From contig CM022303.1 of NCBI GenBank assembly GCA_011799875.1, positions 194,332,630 through 194,396,629 on the forward strand: a DNA stretch of 64,000 nucleotides. Reading direction: 5' to 3'. Below are positions 10,701 through 23,199 of the stretch, piece by piece. Both the position numbers and the translations under genes were made by a program. Every line of letters begins with the position of its first letter. Positions within the stretch are counted from its first letter, which is position 1. The DNA comes from Thinopyrum elongatum. Lineage: Eukaryota > Streptophyta > Magnoliopsida > Poales > Poaceae. The notes beneath the pieces are model-generated. The model was not told where the DNA came from. It worked only from the letters and a program-made list of their open reading frames with translations, and did no database searches.

Positions 10701-11588
10701 ATGTTGGAAACCATGGATCAGTTGAAGAGCTTGCTGGAGACGGTCATCCGCTGCCTCGACGCGCACCAGACCACCGCCGATGAGTGATTCGAGGCCCAGC
10801 TTGCCTACAACAAGCAAGTTTCCCACGAGCTCAAAAATCTCTCCAAATGGATATATCTGACCCAGGCGGATGTTGACGAGGTGTGCAAGTCACCACCACC
10901 CATCGGTCCCGCGGCAACGACAATTTCGGAGGTCATGTCTCCGTTCGGGGTCACGACAGCCATGGGCTCGTCCACCCACCCGCAGCCGCCGCCCGTCACC
11001 AACTCGACAACTACACCACCCGCCCCGGCTCGCCCGCCACCTCCGCCATCGCTCTACATCGACTGCGCAACACAATTGACATTCACGCAGATCATCTACC
11101 ATGGCCCATCGTTGCTTCCTGCATGGTCACCGACGCACTCAGATCGCGACCAAGCAGGCGACTACTACACCAAAATGCCCAAGCATGATTTCCGTGGTTC
11201 AAGGGAAACACCCCCATGCATCTGGCTCGAGAGATGCGTCTCCTACTTCGAGCTCTATAGGGTGCCGCCACACAGCTAGGTCACCACCGTGGCGTTGTAC
11301 ATGGACGGCCTCGCCACGATGTGGCTGCAGGCATTTTGTCAAACACATCCGGGGCTCACTTGGCATGTCTTCAGAGTAGCACTGGAGGAAGAATTTGGGC
11401 CTGAAGAATTTGAGGTGCAGATGCATAACCTTGTGCAATTACGTCAGTCGGCAATGTAGAAGATAATCGCCAATATTTCGAGACCCACATGTACCACTTG
11501 TTGTCGTTGGATCCCTCGCTAAGCCCCAAGTTCTTTTTCTCCTAGTTCCTCCTCCGACTCAAGGATGAACTGTGACTTGGCGTCTTTG

Positions 11589-11916
11589 TGTAAGGGAGTA
11601 GATATGTCTCTCGATCTAATACAGCATAGCCAAGGATCTGATTACAGTTGAATTACAATTGCCATGAACTAGGGTTCATACGAATTGGGGAACAGGGTAA
11701 GTGGGAGAAGGAGAGAGAGCCGGTGACGTGCCGTTCTGATCCACTGGATGCCGAACCCCCTTGGTCGCGGTAGGATAAGTAGGTGTGCTGGGCTAGTTCA
11801 CCCACTCTGGCCCAGTTACTTTGGTGTTGGCCTTGCGAGCCCGCGCCGCCCTTGTACGCGCTGGCGAGCTGCCGCGATCTGTGGCCCGCATGTCAGGCGT
11901 GTTGGGTGCGTTGACA
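11589..11916 (-). repeat. 3' LTR of the Reina-like element
   Basis: On the plus strand it starts TGTAAGGGAGTAGATATG and ends GGTGCGTTGACA. It aligns almost base for base with 16706-17032. The end of the polyprotein frame lies inside this LTR, with its stop at 11793. Confidence 0.93.
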
Positions 11917-14900
11917 TCCCTCCTTCCTTGAGCTGAGGCTTGCCCCCAAGCCTTCGCAACCGGGAAGTGAGCTTGGAGAGCGACTCGGTCCTCCCACGAG
12001 TCTGCCATGGCTGCCGAGTTGGACCAGCGAACCAACACTTGTTCCACCATGGCACCGCGTCGTTTGCTCCAGCGTTGATCGAGCACTTCCACCGGCACTA
12101 CAGGTATGTCAGAGTGAACAGGCAGATCACTATTCACAGGTGTACCTGGAAGGAGAGCGCGTCGCAATTGCGAGACGTGGAAGACTGGGTGCACTTGCGA
12201 CTGTTCTGGCAACTGAAGCTTGTAAGCCACCGCATTGACACGGCTGATGATCTTGTAAGGCCCAAAGAAGCGGAATGCCAGCTTGTGATAGGCACGGGTT
12301 GCCACAGATGTTTGTATGTAAGGCTGAAGCTTCAAGTAGACGAGATCACCAACCTCAAATTCACGAAAAGACCTCTTCTTGTCGGCCTGTATCTTCATGC
12401 ACTGGCGAGCGCGGTTGAGGTGCTGTTGCAATAGGTCTTGCATGATGGCCCTTTCGTCCAACCAGGAGCGCAGAGCAGGAACTGAGCAAGCACTTGTTGC
12501 TGTGATGCCCCACTGGCGAGGTTCATGCCCGTACATAGCTCTGAAAGGAGACATACCAATGGACGAGTGATAAGCAGAGTTGTACCAAAATTGTGCAAGA
12601 GGAATCCAAAAACTCCAGCGCCGCGGACAGGCTTGAGTGAAGCAGCGAAGGAAAGTCGCCAGGCATTGGTTCACCCGCTCCGTCTGTCCGTCCGTCTGTG
12701 GGTGGTTGGCCGAACTCATGTGCAGACCGGTACCAGCATATTTGAATAGCTCCTGCCAAAAGTGGTTGGTGAAAACTGGATCATGGTCAGACACAATCGA
12801 ACCTGGGAATCCATGGAGCCGATACACTTGATTCATCTACAGCAGAGCGACTTTAGAGGCCGTGTACGGGTGTGCCAGGGGCAGGAAGTGAGCGAACTTG
12901 GTCAACTTATCAACAATGACGAGGATGCAGTTGACCCCTCCTGATTGAGGCAACCCGTCGATGAAGTCCATCGTAATCATGTCCCAAGATTCTTTTGGTA
13001 CTGGCAAAGGTTCAAGCAATCCAGGATATGTAGCTCGATCGGGCTTGGCTTGTTGGCAAACAGGGCAACACTTGACATAATGCTGAATATGAATCTTCAT
13101 TTTTGCCCAAGCAAAGAGACGGCACACTCGTCGCCATGTGACTGAGAAACCTGAATGTCCACCGAGCGGAGAGTCATGGAAAGCGGTAATCACCTGTTGC
13201 TGCATGGCGGTGGTGCCGCCAAGCCAAATACGCCCACGGAATCGGATAATTCCTTGGTCCAAGGTGAAGCGGCCTTTAGGATCCGGACGGATTGCTAGTT
13301 GCTCAAGAAGTTTCTGCGCGTGAGGGTTGAAGTTATAGATGTCAACAACATCCTCCATCCAACTTGGCTTGCAGGAAGAAATGGTCTGGAGCTGATCCGA
13401 GTGTGTGGCGCGCGATAAGGCGTCGGCAGCGCCATTCTCAGCCCCTTTTCTGTACTTGATGGTGTACCGAAGCCCAAGCAACTTGGTAAAAGCTTTCTGC
13501 TGCCATGGTGTTGTAAGCCGCTGTTTTTCTAGATGGATGAGGCTTTGCTGGTCAGTTTGAATCACAAATTCACTATGCTAAAGGTAGGGCCGCCATTGAT
13601 CAATTGCTACCACAACTGCGAGGTATTCTTTCTCATAAGCTGACAAGCCTCTGAACTTTGGACACAAAGCCTTGCTCATGTATGCAATAGGGTGCCCTTG
13701 TTGTTGTAGAATAGCCCCCACACCCGCATCGCATGCATCGGTTTCGACCATGAATGGCTTGGAGAAATCAGGCAATGCTAACACAGGTGCTGTAACCAGC
13801 CCTTGTTTCAGTAACTGAAAGGCCTGATCTGTTGACTGAGTCCACACAAAGGGGGCCCCCTTTTTCAACAAGTTAAACAAGGGTCTGGCTATGATTCCAA
13901 AATGACGCACAAAGCGATGACAATATCCGGCTAACCCAAGGAAACAGTGCACCTCCTTTGCATCTGTTGGCGTGGGCCATTTGGCTACGGTCTGAATCTT
14001 GCTAGGTTCTGTAGCAACCCCCTCTGCGCTCACGACATGTCCCAAATATGAGATCTGTTTCTGCCCAAAACTGCACTTGGACACCTTAATCTTCCATTGG
14101 TCTCTTTGTAGCAACTGAAATACTTGGCCCAAGTAAGCTACGTGATCTTTCAATGTATGGCTGAACACCAATATGTCATCAAAGAATAAGAGAACACATT
14201 TGCGTAGAAGAGGATGGAGTGTCTCAGTTACTGCCCCATTGAATGTTGATGGCCCTCCTGCAAGACCGAAGGACAGCACCAAAAACTCAAAGTGCCCGGA
14301 ATGCGTCTGAAACGCTGTTTTGTACTCGTCTCCTTCCGCGATCCTGATTTGATGGTAACCAGCCCGCAGATCGAGCTTAGAGAACCAAACTGCTCCATGG
14401 AGTTCATCTAGGAGCTCCTCAATTACTGGAATTGGAAATTTGGCTACAGGCGTCATAGCGTTTAGATGGCGGTAGTCGATGCAAAGGCGCCATGTTCCAT
14501 CCTTTTTCTTTACAAGGATAACAGGCGACGCGAAAGGACTGGTGCTTTTTCATATGACCCCTTGCTTGAGCAGTTCAGCAACTTGTTCTTCAATTTCAGT
14601 CTTATGCTCTGGCTTGTGGCGGTACGGTCGAATATTGACGGGTTGAGCCCCAGGAATCAGCGGAATGTGGTGATCACAGCTGCGCCGAGGTGGCAATCCT
14701 TCAGGCTCCCCAAAAACTTCCGGGTACTACTCTACAACAGCACGCACACATTCAGGGGTGACCTCTTGCGCCTCTCCTGTACCCAAGGTAACTTGGTACA
14801 ATTGCACCATGTGTGAAACAGCGCCCTGACGACACAAGCTACTGAGTTGCATACTATTAATTACTTCACAAGAAGTTGTCGACGGCTGCCCGTGTAAGTG

Positions 14901-16607
14901 TACTGTCCCTCGCTCATCTGGAATGGTTATGAGCTTGCCTTTCCAATCCACTGTCATGGGACTATGCTCCTCAAGCCAGTCCATACCGAGGATTGCGTCA
15001 TACATTCCCAGGGAGAGAACCTTCATGTCTGTTGTGAATTCATGCCCTTGCGATGACCACTTGCACTTGGGAATTGATGCCAAACACTGTAACTCCCCGC
15101 CACCCGCGACCTTGACACGTCCAGCGCGAGCTAACGGGGTAACGCCCACCAATTTGGTAGCGAGCTGTGCGTCGACGAAAGACGTAGAGCTGCCGGAGTC
15201 CACCAGCATGAGGATCTCAAAACCTTGGAGCCATGCATGGAGTTGAAATGCCTTGGGAGATTTATCGCCGGTGAGAGCGTGCTTGGAGATGGCCATCGCA
15301 GTCTTTGTTTGTAGCAGTTGGTTGTCGTCAAACATGGCATCGATGCTGAAGAGCTCCAGCAGTTCCTCGACCACATGGAGTTGCACCGTGGTGGGACACG
15401 TGTGGTCGTGGCCCCACCGTTCGCCACACTTGAAGCAGAGCCCACGGGCACGGTGGTACTCGCAGAGAGCCTTGACCTTGGAGTTGTCAGCGCGGGCACC
15501 GTCGAGCCCGCGCCGGTCTGCTGCTGTTGGTGGTGTCGCTGGAATCACCGATCGCGGAGGAGGCGGTGGCAGTGGAAACGCTCCTCCTGGGTGCCCCCCG
15601 GCATCCTGGGCGCGCGGTGACGGTAGCTGGTGCGATTGCGGAGCAGCACAGCCCGCTACTTCTTCTTGTAGCAGCGCCAGCGAACAGGCCGTGTCGAGGT
15701 CAGGCGGTCTCTGAACGAGCACCACGGCGCGGATGTCGGCCCGGAGTCCATCCACAAAACGAGTGAGGTAATAGTAAGGATGAATTGCATCAGAATAAGA
15801 AGCCAAGTGATTAATAATAAGCTGGAATTGTTCTATGTAATCAGCCACTGATGTAGTTTGTTTGATGGTGTAAAACTGACGAATTAGCAACTGGTGGCGA
15901 TCTCGACCAAACCGGGTACACAACAGAGTAGAGAATGACTCCCAATCAAACCCAGTGAGTTTTTTCTGAATTGACTATAGCCAAATAGCTGCTGAACCGG
16001 AGAAGTTCAGAGAAGCCATCGGCACCCAAAAGGAAGTATGTATCCCAAACATAGAAAAGTATTGCTCACACAACATTTTCCAGAGTTTAGGATTTTCCCC
16101 TGTGAATTTGGGAAAGGAAATGGAGGGATGGGTCTGACCCAATCCCGCGAGCAGTTGACTGGCATGTGAGAATGGGGATGAAATGGGAATCGCCGAGGGG
16201 GACGAGGGTAACGGACCTATGCCCGGGAGAGGCACCGGTGTCGTAACCGGCCCCTGCTCCCGGTGAAGGAATGCGTCGCCGTGGTCCTCAGACCCATGGG
16301 GCAGCTCCCACGCGCTGGTGCCAGTGCCAAGGAGGCCGCTGGTCACTGCGAGGGTTGGATCGGGGGCCGTGTGCCCGATCGCTGCCGCACGAGGCACCGT
16401 CACCGCAGACGCGCGCCCCTGTTGCAGATCGGCCACTGCTGCACCCAAATCCGCCATGCGACGCTCCATGTCTGGCCGCCATGCGAGCAGGTCGTCGAGC
16501 TTGACGGTGTTGGCGCGCACCGCCGCGGTGTTGTTGCGTAGCTCGAGGCGGAATTCGTCCATGGACGACATGATCTTCTCCATGTACTCCTTCATGGTAG
16601 GATCCAT
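11793..16607 (-). pseudogene. Gag-pol polyprotein of the Reina-like element, five in-frame stops
   Basis: All parts lie in one frame with no frameshift. Gag is at 16607 to about 15500 and ends in a zinc knuckle (CFKCGERWGHDHTC). The aspartic protease follows (VDSGSSTSFVD, near 15190-15160), then reverse transcriptase with LDLRAGYHQIRI and the catalytic FFDD (near 14190), then RNase H beginning ETDACDAGVGA. Integrase has an HHCC finger (CCPVCQQAK) and core residues in MDFIDGLP, VSDHDPVF and HPQTDGQTERVN. A C-terminal chromodomain-like block (QVLVRWSN...SWED) follows. Stops interrupt at 15975 (TAG), 14727 (TAG), about 14545 (TGA), 13578 (TAG) and 12837 (TAG). The length, about 1600 codons, is normal for the family. 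Confidence 0.92.
11917..11931 (-). other. Polypurine tract of the Reina-like element
   Basis: The minus strand reads CAAGGAAGGAGGGA directly before the 3' LTR start. Its position and purine content fit the plus-strand primer. Confidence 0.8.
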
Positions 16608-16691
16608 GGCTTTGATTTGAACCCGAGCTTGGCGAAGACGGCGTGTTTCGATGAACTGCGCCAGAGCGAGGGCAGGGAAGAGGTGGTGGTG

Positions 16692-16703
16692 GCTCTGATA
16701 CCA
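16692..16703 (-). other. Primer-binding site, initiator tRNA-Met type
   Basis: The minus strand reads TGGTATCAGAGC two bases after the 5' LTR end. This is the standard plant primer site complementary to the 3' end of initiator tRNA-Met. Confidence 0.9.
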
Positions 16704-16705
16704 GA

Positions 16706-17032
16706 TGTAAGGGAGTAGATATGTCTCTCGATCTAATACAGCATAGCCAAGGATCTGATTACAACTGAATTACAATTTCCATGAACTAGGGTTCATACGA
16801 ATTGGGGAACAGGGTAGGTGGGAGAAGGAGAGAGAGCCGGTGCCGTGCCGTTCTGATCCACTGGATGCTGAACCCCCTTGGTCGCGGTAGGATAAGTAGG
16901 TGTGCTGGCTAGTTCACCCACTCTGGCCCAGTTACTTTGGTGTTGGCCTTGCGAGCCCGCGCCACCCTTGTACGCGCTGGCGAGCTGCCGCAATCTGTGG
17001 CCCGCATGTCAGGCGTGTTGGGTGCGTTGACA
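16706..17032 (-). repeat. 5' LTR of the Reina-like element
   Basis: It has the same termini as the partner LTR at 11589-11916, with 8 substitutions and one missing G between them. It is followed on its inner side by the tRNA-Met primer site. Confidence 0.93.
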
Positions 17033-17970
17033 CTTTGCCTCCTAGTTCCTCCTCCGACTCAAGGATGAATTAGGACTTGGCTTTCGTCTGTAGGCACCAA
17101 CCAGCATCACGTGTGCGGCGGTGTTCGCCCGCATCTAGGAAGAAGAGCTGGAGCGGGAACAAGTGCCTCACCACCGCCCCGTGCTTGTTGGTCGCCCACC
17201 ACCACCACCGCTACCGGCACCAATTATAGCATGCGCAACACCTCCCCCTCGGGCAGGCAGTGATGAGTATGACCACGAGAGGCAGCTGCGTGAATTCCAG
17301 CGGGAAAATGGCCTCTGCTTTCGTTGTGGTAACAAGTATTCATGAGAGCATCAGTGTAAGCGCACCGGACCAGTGCTGATAATTGAAGTAGGCAACTATG
17401 GAGAAATATTGTCTGATGACACTGTCCAGGCATTGCAACTTCTCAATATCCCAACAGTACATGAACCAGTGTCGCACCCAGCCTGCAGTCTCCGGTCAGG
17501 AAGCGCCAACCACTCTCTACTTGCCTACTCTCGTCAGTGATCAGGCCATGCTGCTTTTGGTGGACTCTGAGAGTACGCACAGTTTCATTAGCGACACGGT
17601 TGTGACGCGTCTGGCAGCACACACTGAACTCCTGCCACCAGTTTCTATGTGCGCGGCCAACGGCCAGCGCTGCGGTTGCACCATGTGCAAGCTGGCATGG
17701 CAAGTGCCGGGCCACATTTTCCACACCAACCTACGAGTGCTGGAGTTGAGAGCGTATGATGGTGTGCTAGGCATGGATTGGTTTTCCACGCACGGCTCCA
17801 TGAACTGCCACTGGTCAGAGAAGACGACCGCGTTCATCACCAAAGAGAGGCTGGTTCAATTGCAAGGGTTTCGAACAACTGATCTTCCTCCAATCTCAGA
17901 GCTCGATGCCTATGAGCTGCACCGCATGGACTCGGTAGGCGTCCAAGCGCAGTTGGAAGTCATGGGTTAG

Positions 17971-18065
17971 AGGTCACACGAGGGGTTTATCCAGGTTCAG
18001 GCCTCCAGAGAGTAATACCCTACGTCCTACTGGTTTTGGTTATTCATGATGGAGGGATGCCTCAT
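17971..18065. repeat. Short LTR-like fragment
   Basis: The stretch contains TTTATCCAGGTTCAGGCC followed by AATACCCTACGTCCTACTGG. This resembles the region with CCCAGGTTCGGGCC and CCCTACGTCCTGC seen in the LTRs at 25866 and 33877. It is too short to assign and has no termini. Confidence 0.4.
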
Positions 18066-18752
18066 TGATAACCCACAAGTATAGAGATCAATTGTAGCCT
18101 TTTTCGATAAGAATATCAAACCCAACGAGGAGCTAAAGGTAGTTAATATTCCCTTCAACTTCTATCAACTACCGATACAATTCTACGCACACTTAATGCT
18201 CGTTTTACCTAGAACAAGAATAAAACTACTTTGTAGGTGTACTATGATAAGTTTGCAAGAATAAAACTAGAAGTACTTTGCGAAATAATAAAAGTTAGTT
18301 TGTTTTAATAGAGCACTTTTTGTACCACAAAGAGAAAGATTGTCCATAAGCAATTGAATATAACACGATAGATACTTATCATATGCAATGAGGGAGAGGC
18401 ATACGCTAACATACTTTCGTATTTGGATCACATGCACTTATGATTGGAACTCTAGCAAGCATCCGCAACTACTAAAGATCATTAAGATAAAACCCAACCA
18501 TAGCATTAAGTAACAAGTCCTCTTTACTCCCATACGCCACAACCCCCTTACTCGGGTTTAAACTCCTGTCACTCTCGCAACCCACTATAAGCGAATCCTG
18601 AACGTATTGCAACACCCTACAGTGGTAATCCCACACGCTTGCGCGACACAGAGGGCACCATAGGACAGCACCATATCGACATACAACTCATATCAATCAC
18701 ACCACCATACTTAACCCGTAGGACAAAAACAATATACTCAAACATCATAGGA

Positions 18753-21700
18753 TGTCGGGGCCGGTTTTTCCGGGACATAAAATCCCAGCAAATGACCCTT
18801 GTGTCATCAATAGTCCCAGGATTACTGTTGCTGGTGGACACTTCCTTGATACATAATTCCAAGCGGTTACAAGAATTTAAGTACAAGACCATAAAGGTCC
18901 ATTGAGAAAAACAATGATCTCTAGCGATGGATGACGGAAGCGACTCATGGATCTCCAATGTTGATGGGGCTCCATTCCCACAGGAACAGCTGACCTGGCT
19001 AACTTCTATCTCACTTGGCTGTTATCTTCAAATCCTAGGTTGTGGGGTGTCTTCGTAGTGCTCCTCTCCAAATCATGATCTGGCCAAGACAATAGCCAGG
19101 GACAAGCCTGTGAGTACGTTTGAATGTACTCGCAAACACTATGAACAAAAGATATACCGAATGCACATGTTCATGGTAGATTAAAATGATATGCATAGGC
19201 CGACTGAAACTAAGGCATGGAATGATAATTATTAATACGATGCGGATGAATAAGTAAATTCCATTAGTAATAAGTCAAGAAAATAAAATGGAACATCGGG
19301 CGTTGGACCGCCTGAGGAATTCCAAGAAAAATGCCAAACGGGTGTCTGAAAGCGACGCCTCGAGAGGTCTTGAAAAGAAATGCCAAATGGGTGCCTAAAT
19401 GCGACGCTTCGAGAGGTCTTGAAGATAAATGTCACAGTCGGGTGTCTGAAGCGACGCCTCATAAAGGGCTTATAAGAAAATAAAAACATGAGTATCCAAG
19501 TGGACTAGCCATCCCAAGTGATACTCAGAAAACAAAAGAAAACTGAGTATCTCAGGTAGTCTAGCCACCCCAAGAGATACTCAAGGTTACACATACGAGT
19601 GAAAGGTTAGTCCACAATAATATTCATGTTAGCAATAGTATTCATTATCGCATCAGTAGTGACAATAATTATCCTGCAAAAAATGAATCATGCTCAGTTT
19701 AATTATTTCCTCCGAAGACCGACACTAAGACCGACAATTGACCAACCCAGACTGTAGTCCTTAACCGCGGACACGGCTATTCGAATAGGTTTTAAAACTC
19801 TGCATGCAGAGGGTGCACTCTTTACCCACAAGTAAAGGATTTCTTTAGCCAACACCGAGATGCTGACTAATTCCGATTACGGTCTTTGGGTTGAAAACAC
19901 ACCTGACTGGCACACACCAGAATAACTTTCCGGATGCCAGGAATCACAGAAGGCATACGCTCAAGAAAAACTCTAAGATGGGGAGACCATCTTCTCGAAT
20001 AGCATGGGATCACTATTTCATAACACGCGGATTACAAGGGGTGCCCCCTCTCGGCCCAGCCGGATACACCCATGCCCCCTGACCAGGTGACATGCCTACC
20101 AGAGGCCTCTGGTATCTTTCACCATGGCCTCTCTGTACAGTGTGTGCACGGAGAGGGTTAACAACTTACTGAACCATACCCTGCCTGTGGCAAGGACAAG
20201 TGGTAGCACGAAACAAGTATGGGGGTTACCGGAACAAGACTCGATCTACGGTTGACTCAGGAGGTTCAAGTTTTCCTGCAGTGGTTAGCACAATATATTT
20301 CCTTAGTAATACCCAATAGGGACACCACCGAGCATGTCCCAACATGCCCTCACTGATCATTCTTGTCACAACAAGATTTTAGTCTCACGGTCACTTGTCT
20401 CGTGACTGATTCTTTCCTGCAGATTAGTCTGGGCCAGCATAGGCATACGTGACAGGTGAAAGTAACCATCCTTACTCATACTTCATGAAGATGCACTATT
20501 ATCAAGGAATCATGCATGCATAACTAGCTATATGCAAATTTTATTCGAATTCAACATATTCACATTACAACTATTCTTGCAACTATTAATCATGCATTCA
20601 CCACATCCAGTGTTCAAAATGCTTGCCTCGAGCATGCAGAAAGGTTGGGTGCACTCCAAAACTTTGAAAATTTTATCTTCCCTCCATTTTTTTCTAATTT
20701 CAAAAATATTGCAATTACCACATAGAGCTAAAACAACGTTAAAAAGTTGTTTGGAAAAATATGAAATAAATACTAAAATAAACTAGACGAAATTTAAAGA
20801 ATGACAAAAAAAGAATCAAGTCATTTGGAGGTGTGGTTAAAAAGTTAGAGGCAGTCAACGTTGTGGTCAAAACTATTCGGCTGGAAATATGCTTTACCGA
20901 AAGAGAAAGCGTATTCTCTGAAAAGACGCGTTCGGGTTAAATAGAAAAGAATAGAAGTCTGACGGGTAGGTCCCACCCGTTAGGTTTGAAATCGGGCGTG
21001 CTTCGCGTCAAAACAGAGAAGGAAGGGGAGGTCACCGGCGGCGATCGGCGGCGTATCAGGGGATGGCGATGGTGCAGGCGTGCTCAGGGTGATCTTCCAC
21101 GTCGGTGGGTGGTGGAGTTGACCGCCGGCGTGCACCACAGCGACGACAGCATCAACTTCGGTGGACGGCGGCTTCGGGTGATGTGGGATCTCGTCGGAGG
21201 GACCTTCAATCGTCAAATTGTCGTGCGGGACAAACGAGGGAGCGTATTAGGAAGCTACTGGTGAAATTTGGGAGGTGGGGGTGGACGGATGACGTCGGCT
21301 TCTTGTTGGAAGCAGAGGTGGATCGGGCGCCGGAGTTGGGGAAGAAGACCTCCCCGAGGCCGTTCGATCCCTCTAGAGTGTGATTTCGGATGGGTGGAAG
21401 TGGGGTGAGTTCAAAACAAGGCCCGGGGCGGCCTTTATATAGGCAGGCGAGGATGGCTGGAGCGGAGTGGATCACGGCGGAGTAGTTCCGGTCGGTGGGG
21501 TTGGTTGGGATCGGTTGGCTTGGACGGTGGCCATGAGTGAGGTCGGTGGAAGCTCCCCAAAGTGCCAGCGCTAACGATTTCGATCTCTATCCACTTCCCG
21601 AAAGTGGAGCTTGTGTACGGCCATGGCGGATGGCGCTAGCTCCGACGACTAACAGCGGGGCCCTGGGCGGTCTAGACGGTGGTCTGGCGTCATGAGGTGG

Positions 21701-22689
21701 TGCCGCGTGGAGGGAGAGGTAGGCCTGGACGGTGCGGTGGTGTTATGGGGCGTCGATGGCCGTGATCAGCTGGCGGCCGCCCGTGGCTTGGCCGGCGGCC
21801 GTTGCACCGGTCTGGTGCCCCGCTGGTTGGTGCTTAGCAGCTGGCAAGCAGGCCAGGGCATCGCTAGGATGGTGGGAATTGAAGACGAGGAGAAGTGGAC
21901 TGCACTGCAGTGCATTCCTCTAATTTTTGTCCAAAATTCGGTTTGTGTACAGAAGGTGTTTGATGAAATGCCAATTCTAGCTAGGCATTTTTGAAAATTA
22001 TGAAATTTGTTGTGGGGTCTCTCTGATGCAATTCTAAGTTGGTGTAAAAAATTCAGAATTTTTGGAGTAGGGGAGATATGGTTTTGAGCAAGGATTCCAA
22101 ACCTGGTCCAAATTTCATTCAAATGAAATTTGAATTATTTGAACTATGGACCTAAATAATTTTGGAACAATTTAATGTAGGTACTAAGGTCTTGCTGTGA
22201 AATTTTGATGAGGTCAGATGGGTTAGGAAGAACGGAGTTCCTTTGTAAACTCAAAGGATGCTAGGAAGTGCTGTTAGTTAGTTTTGGAAACATTTAAATT
22301 CATAAAAGAAAATTTTGGTGGAAGAGATTGCATTGGATAGTGACATAGGGCAAGGGAGGTGCTTGAGGAAATTTTTGGAAATAAATTTGAGATAGTCTTA
22401 GTGCAACAGAAACATTCTAAATTTTGAAGATACCCTTAAAAGAATTATTTTGTGGCCAATTTTTATTATGAAAATATTCCCTACTGAAATTTTAAAAGGT
22501 AATTGAAATCGTTAAGAAAAACCTTTTAAACCCACAATATTATTGCAAAAGTTACTATATGGAGGGAAGAATTTTGGAAAGTAGAAAACAAAAAAGGTTT
22601 GAAATTAAAAAGAGCTAGTATAATCCAAAAGTTTGTTTCTAGACAAATTTTACTTAATAACACTATGGTTAAATTTTTGGGGTGTTACA
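18753..22689 (-). mobile_element. Solo LTR (3937 bp), minus strand, TSD TAGGA/TAAGA
   Basis: On the minus strand it starts TGTAACACCCCAAAAATTT and ends CCGGCCCCGACA. The flanks are TAGGA (18748-18752) and TAAGA (22690-22694), a 5-bp duplication with one difference. A TATA box (CTATATAAAGG on the minus strand, 21432-21442) is followed by a GC-rich leader (about 21400-20980), the same layout as the solo LTR at 293-3068. A block near 19757-19815 is similar to 2426-2475 of that LTR. No gag or pol is present. The boundaries rest on this imperfect duplication plus the continuity of the host LTR across the gap. Confidence 0.75.
21432..21442 (-). promoter_or_regulatory. TATA-like box of the long solo LTR
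   Basis: The minus strand reads CCTATATAAAGG just upstream of a GC-rich leader. This marks the likely U3/R junction and fixes the LTR orientation as minus. Confidence 0.6.
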
Positions 22690-22840
22690 TAAGATGACAA
22701 CACATCATTGGATAATAAAGCATCATGTTTAAGTAGAGATTACAATGGGGGAAAAAGGTGTTACTCCGCTGCATAGAGTGGGAGAAATTTGGTGATGACG
22801 GCAGCGAAGTTGTTGGTGTAGATCATATTCACAAACATAC

Positions 22841-23041
22841 ATGCAATGTATTCAATGCATAGATGCATATATAAAATTTTATACATATTCTCTCAAACTA
22901 TACATGTGTTGCATTCATGTACAAACAAAAATAAAAACATATATTCATAAACATCCATATATATAGTATATATATCCACCAAAAGCTATTCTTTTTTGCG
23001 GGAACTATCCAAACTTTTCATACAATCCATAGATGCATATA
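22841..23041. other. AT-rich segment of unknown origin
   Basis: Short TATATA-rich sequence lies between the broken LTR and the CACTA-like element. No feature is recognised. It may belong to the CACTA element whose right end is at 45322. Confidence 0.4.
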
Positions 23042-23199
23042 CACTACTGCAGGATGCTGCTACGCGACACTACAATCAGAGACCCTTCAACGAAACTGTG
23101 TGCGATGCAATAATCGCAAACAGTGATGTAAAAAACCGTCAAAAAAGATGCAAAACATTTGCGATGGCGGATACATCAAACACGGTTTGGATTTTAGTT

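Larger units (their letters stand above)
11589..17032 (-). mobile_element. Reina-like chromovirus (Gypsy), 5444 bp, nearly complete, TSD CTTTG
   Basis: Two LTRs of 327-328 bp (11589-11916 and 16706-17032) are flanked by CTTTG at 11584-11588 and 17033-17037. The primer-binding site is the exact initiator tRNA-Met type (TGGTATCAGAGC on the minus strand, 16692-16703). A purine tract precedes the 3' LTR. Short LTRs, total length near 5.4 kb, gag-pol in one frame and a C-terminal chromodomain-like segment fit the Reina group of chromoviruses. The LTRs differ by 8 substitutions and one indel, so the insertion is young. Five in-frame stops make this copy non-coding. Confidence 0.92.
10701..17970 (+). 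pseudogene. Decayed plus-strand Gypsy gag-protease gene, split by the Reina-like element
   Basis: The left part (10701-11588) reads as a chromovirus-type gag: an N-terminal helix-rich segment (METMDQL-like), a proline-rich linker, then the gag core with YRVPPH and MDGLATMWLQAF. Stops occur near 10781, 11277 and 11457. The right part (17038-17970) continues with a zinc-knuckle start (CFRCGNKYS) broken by a stop, then an aspartic protease region with VDSEST where DSGST is usual, and LRAYDGVLGMDW. The active-site glycine is therefore replaced. The reverse transcriptase and LTRs are missing. The Reina-like element sits inside gag, flanked by CTTTG. Confidence 0.8.
18066..22840 (-). mobile_element. 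Truncated Athila-type LTR, split by a solo LTR
   Basis: It starts at 18066 with TGATAACCCACAAGTATAGA, the same inverted LTR end as the Athila-like copies, but the body differs and belongs to another family. The sequence up to 18752 continues after the inserted solo LTR at 22690 (TGACAACACATCATTGG...). The opposite LTR end is not found, so it is lost near 22840. No coding region or partner LTR is visible. Confidence 0.65.

Noticed and set aside
21692..21994. Plus-strand frame near the LTR promoter
   Set aside because: It lies upstream of the TATA box on the opposite strand of a solo LTR and has no recognisable content.
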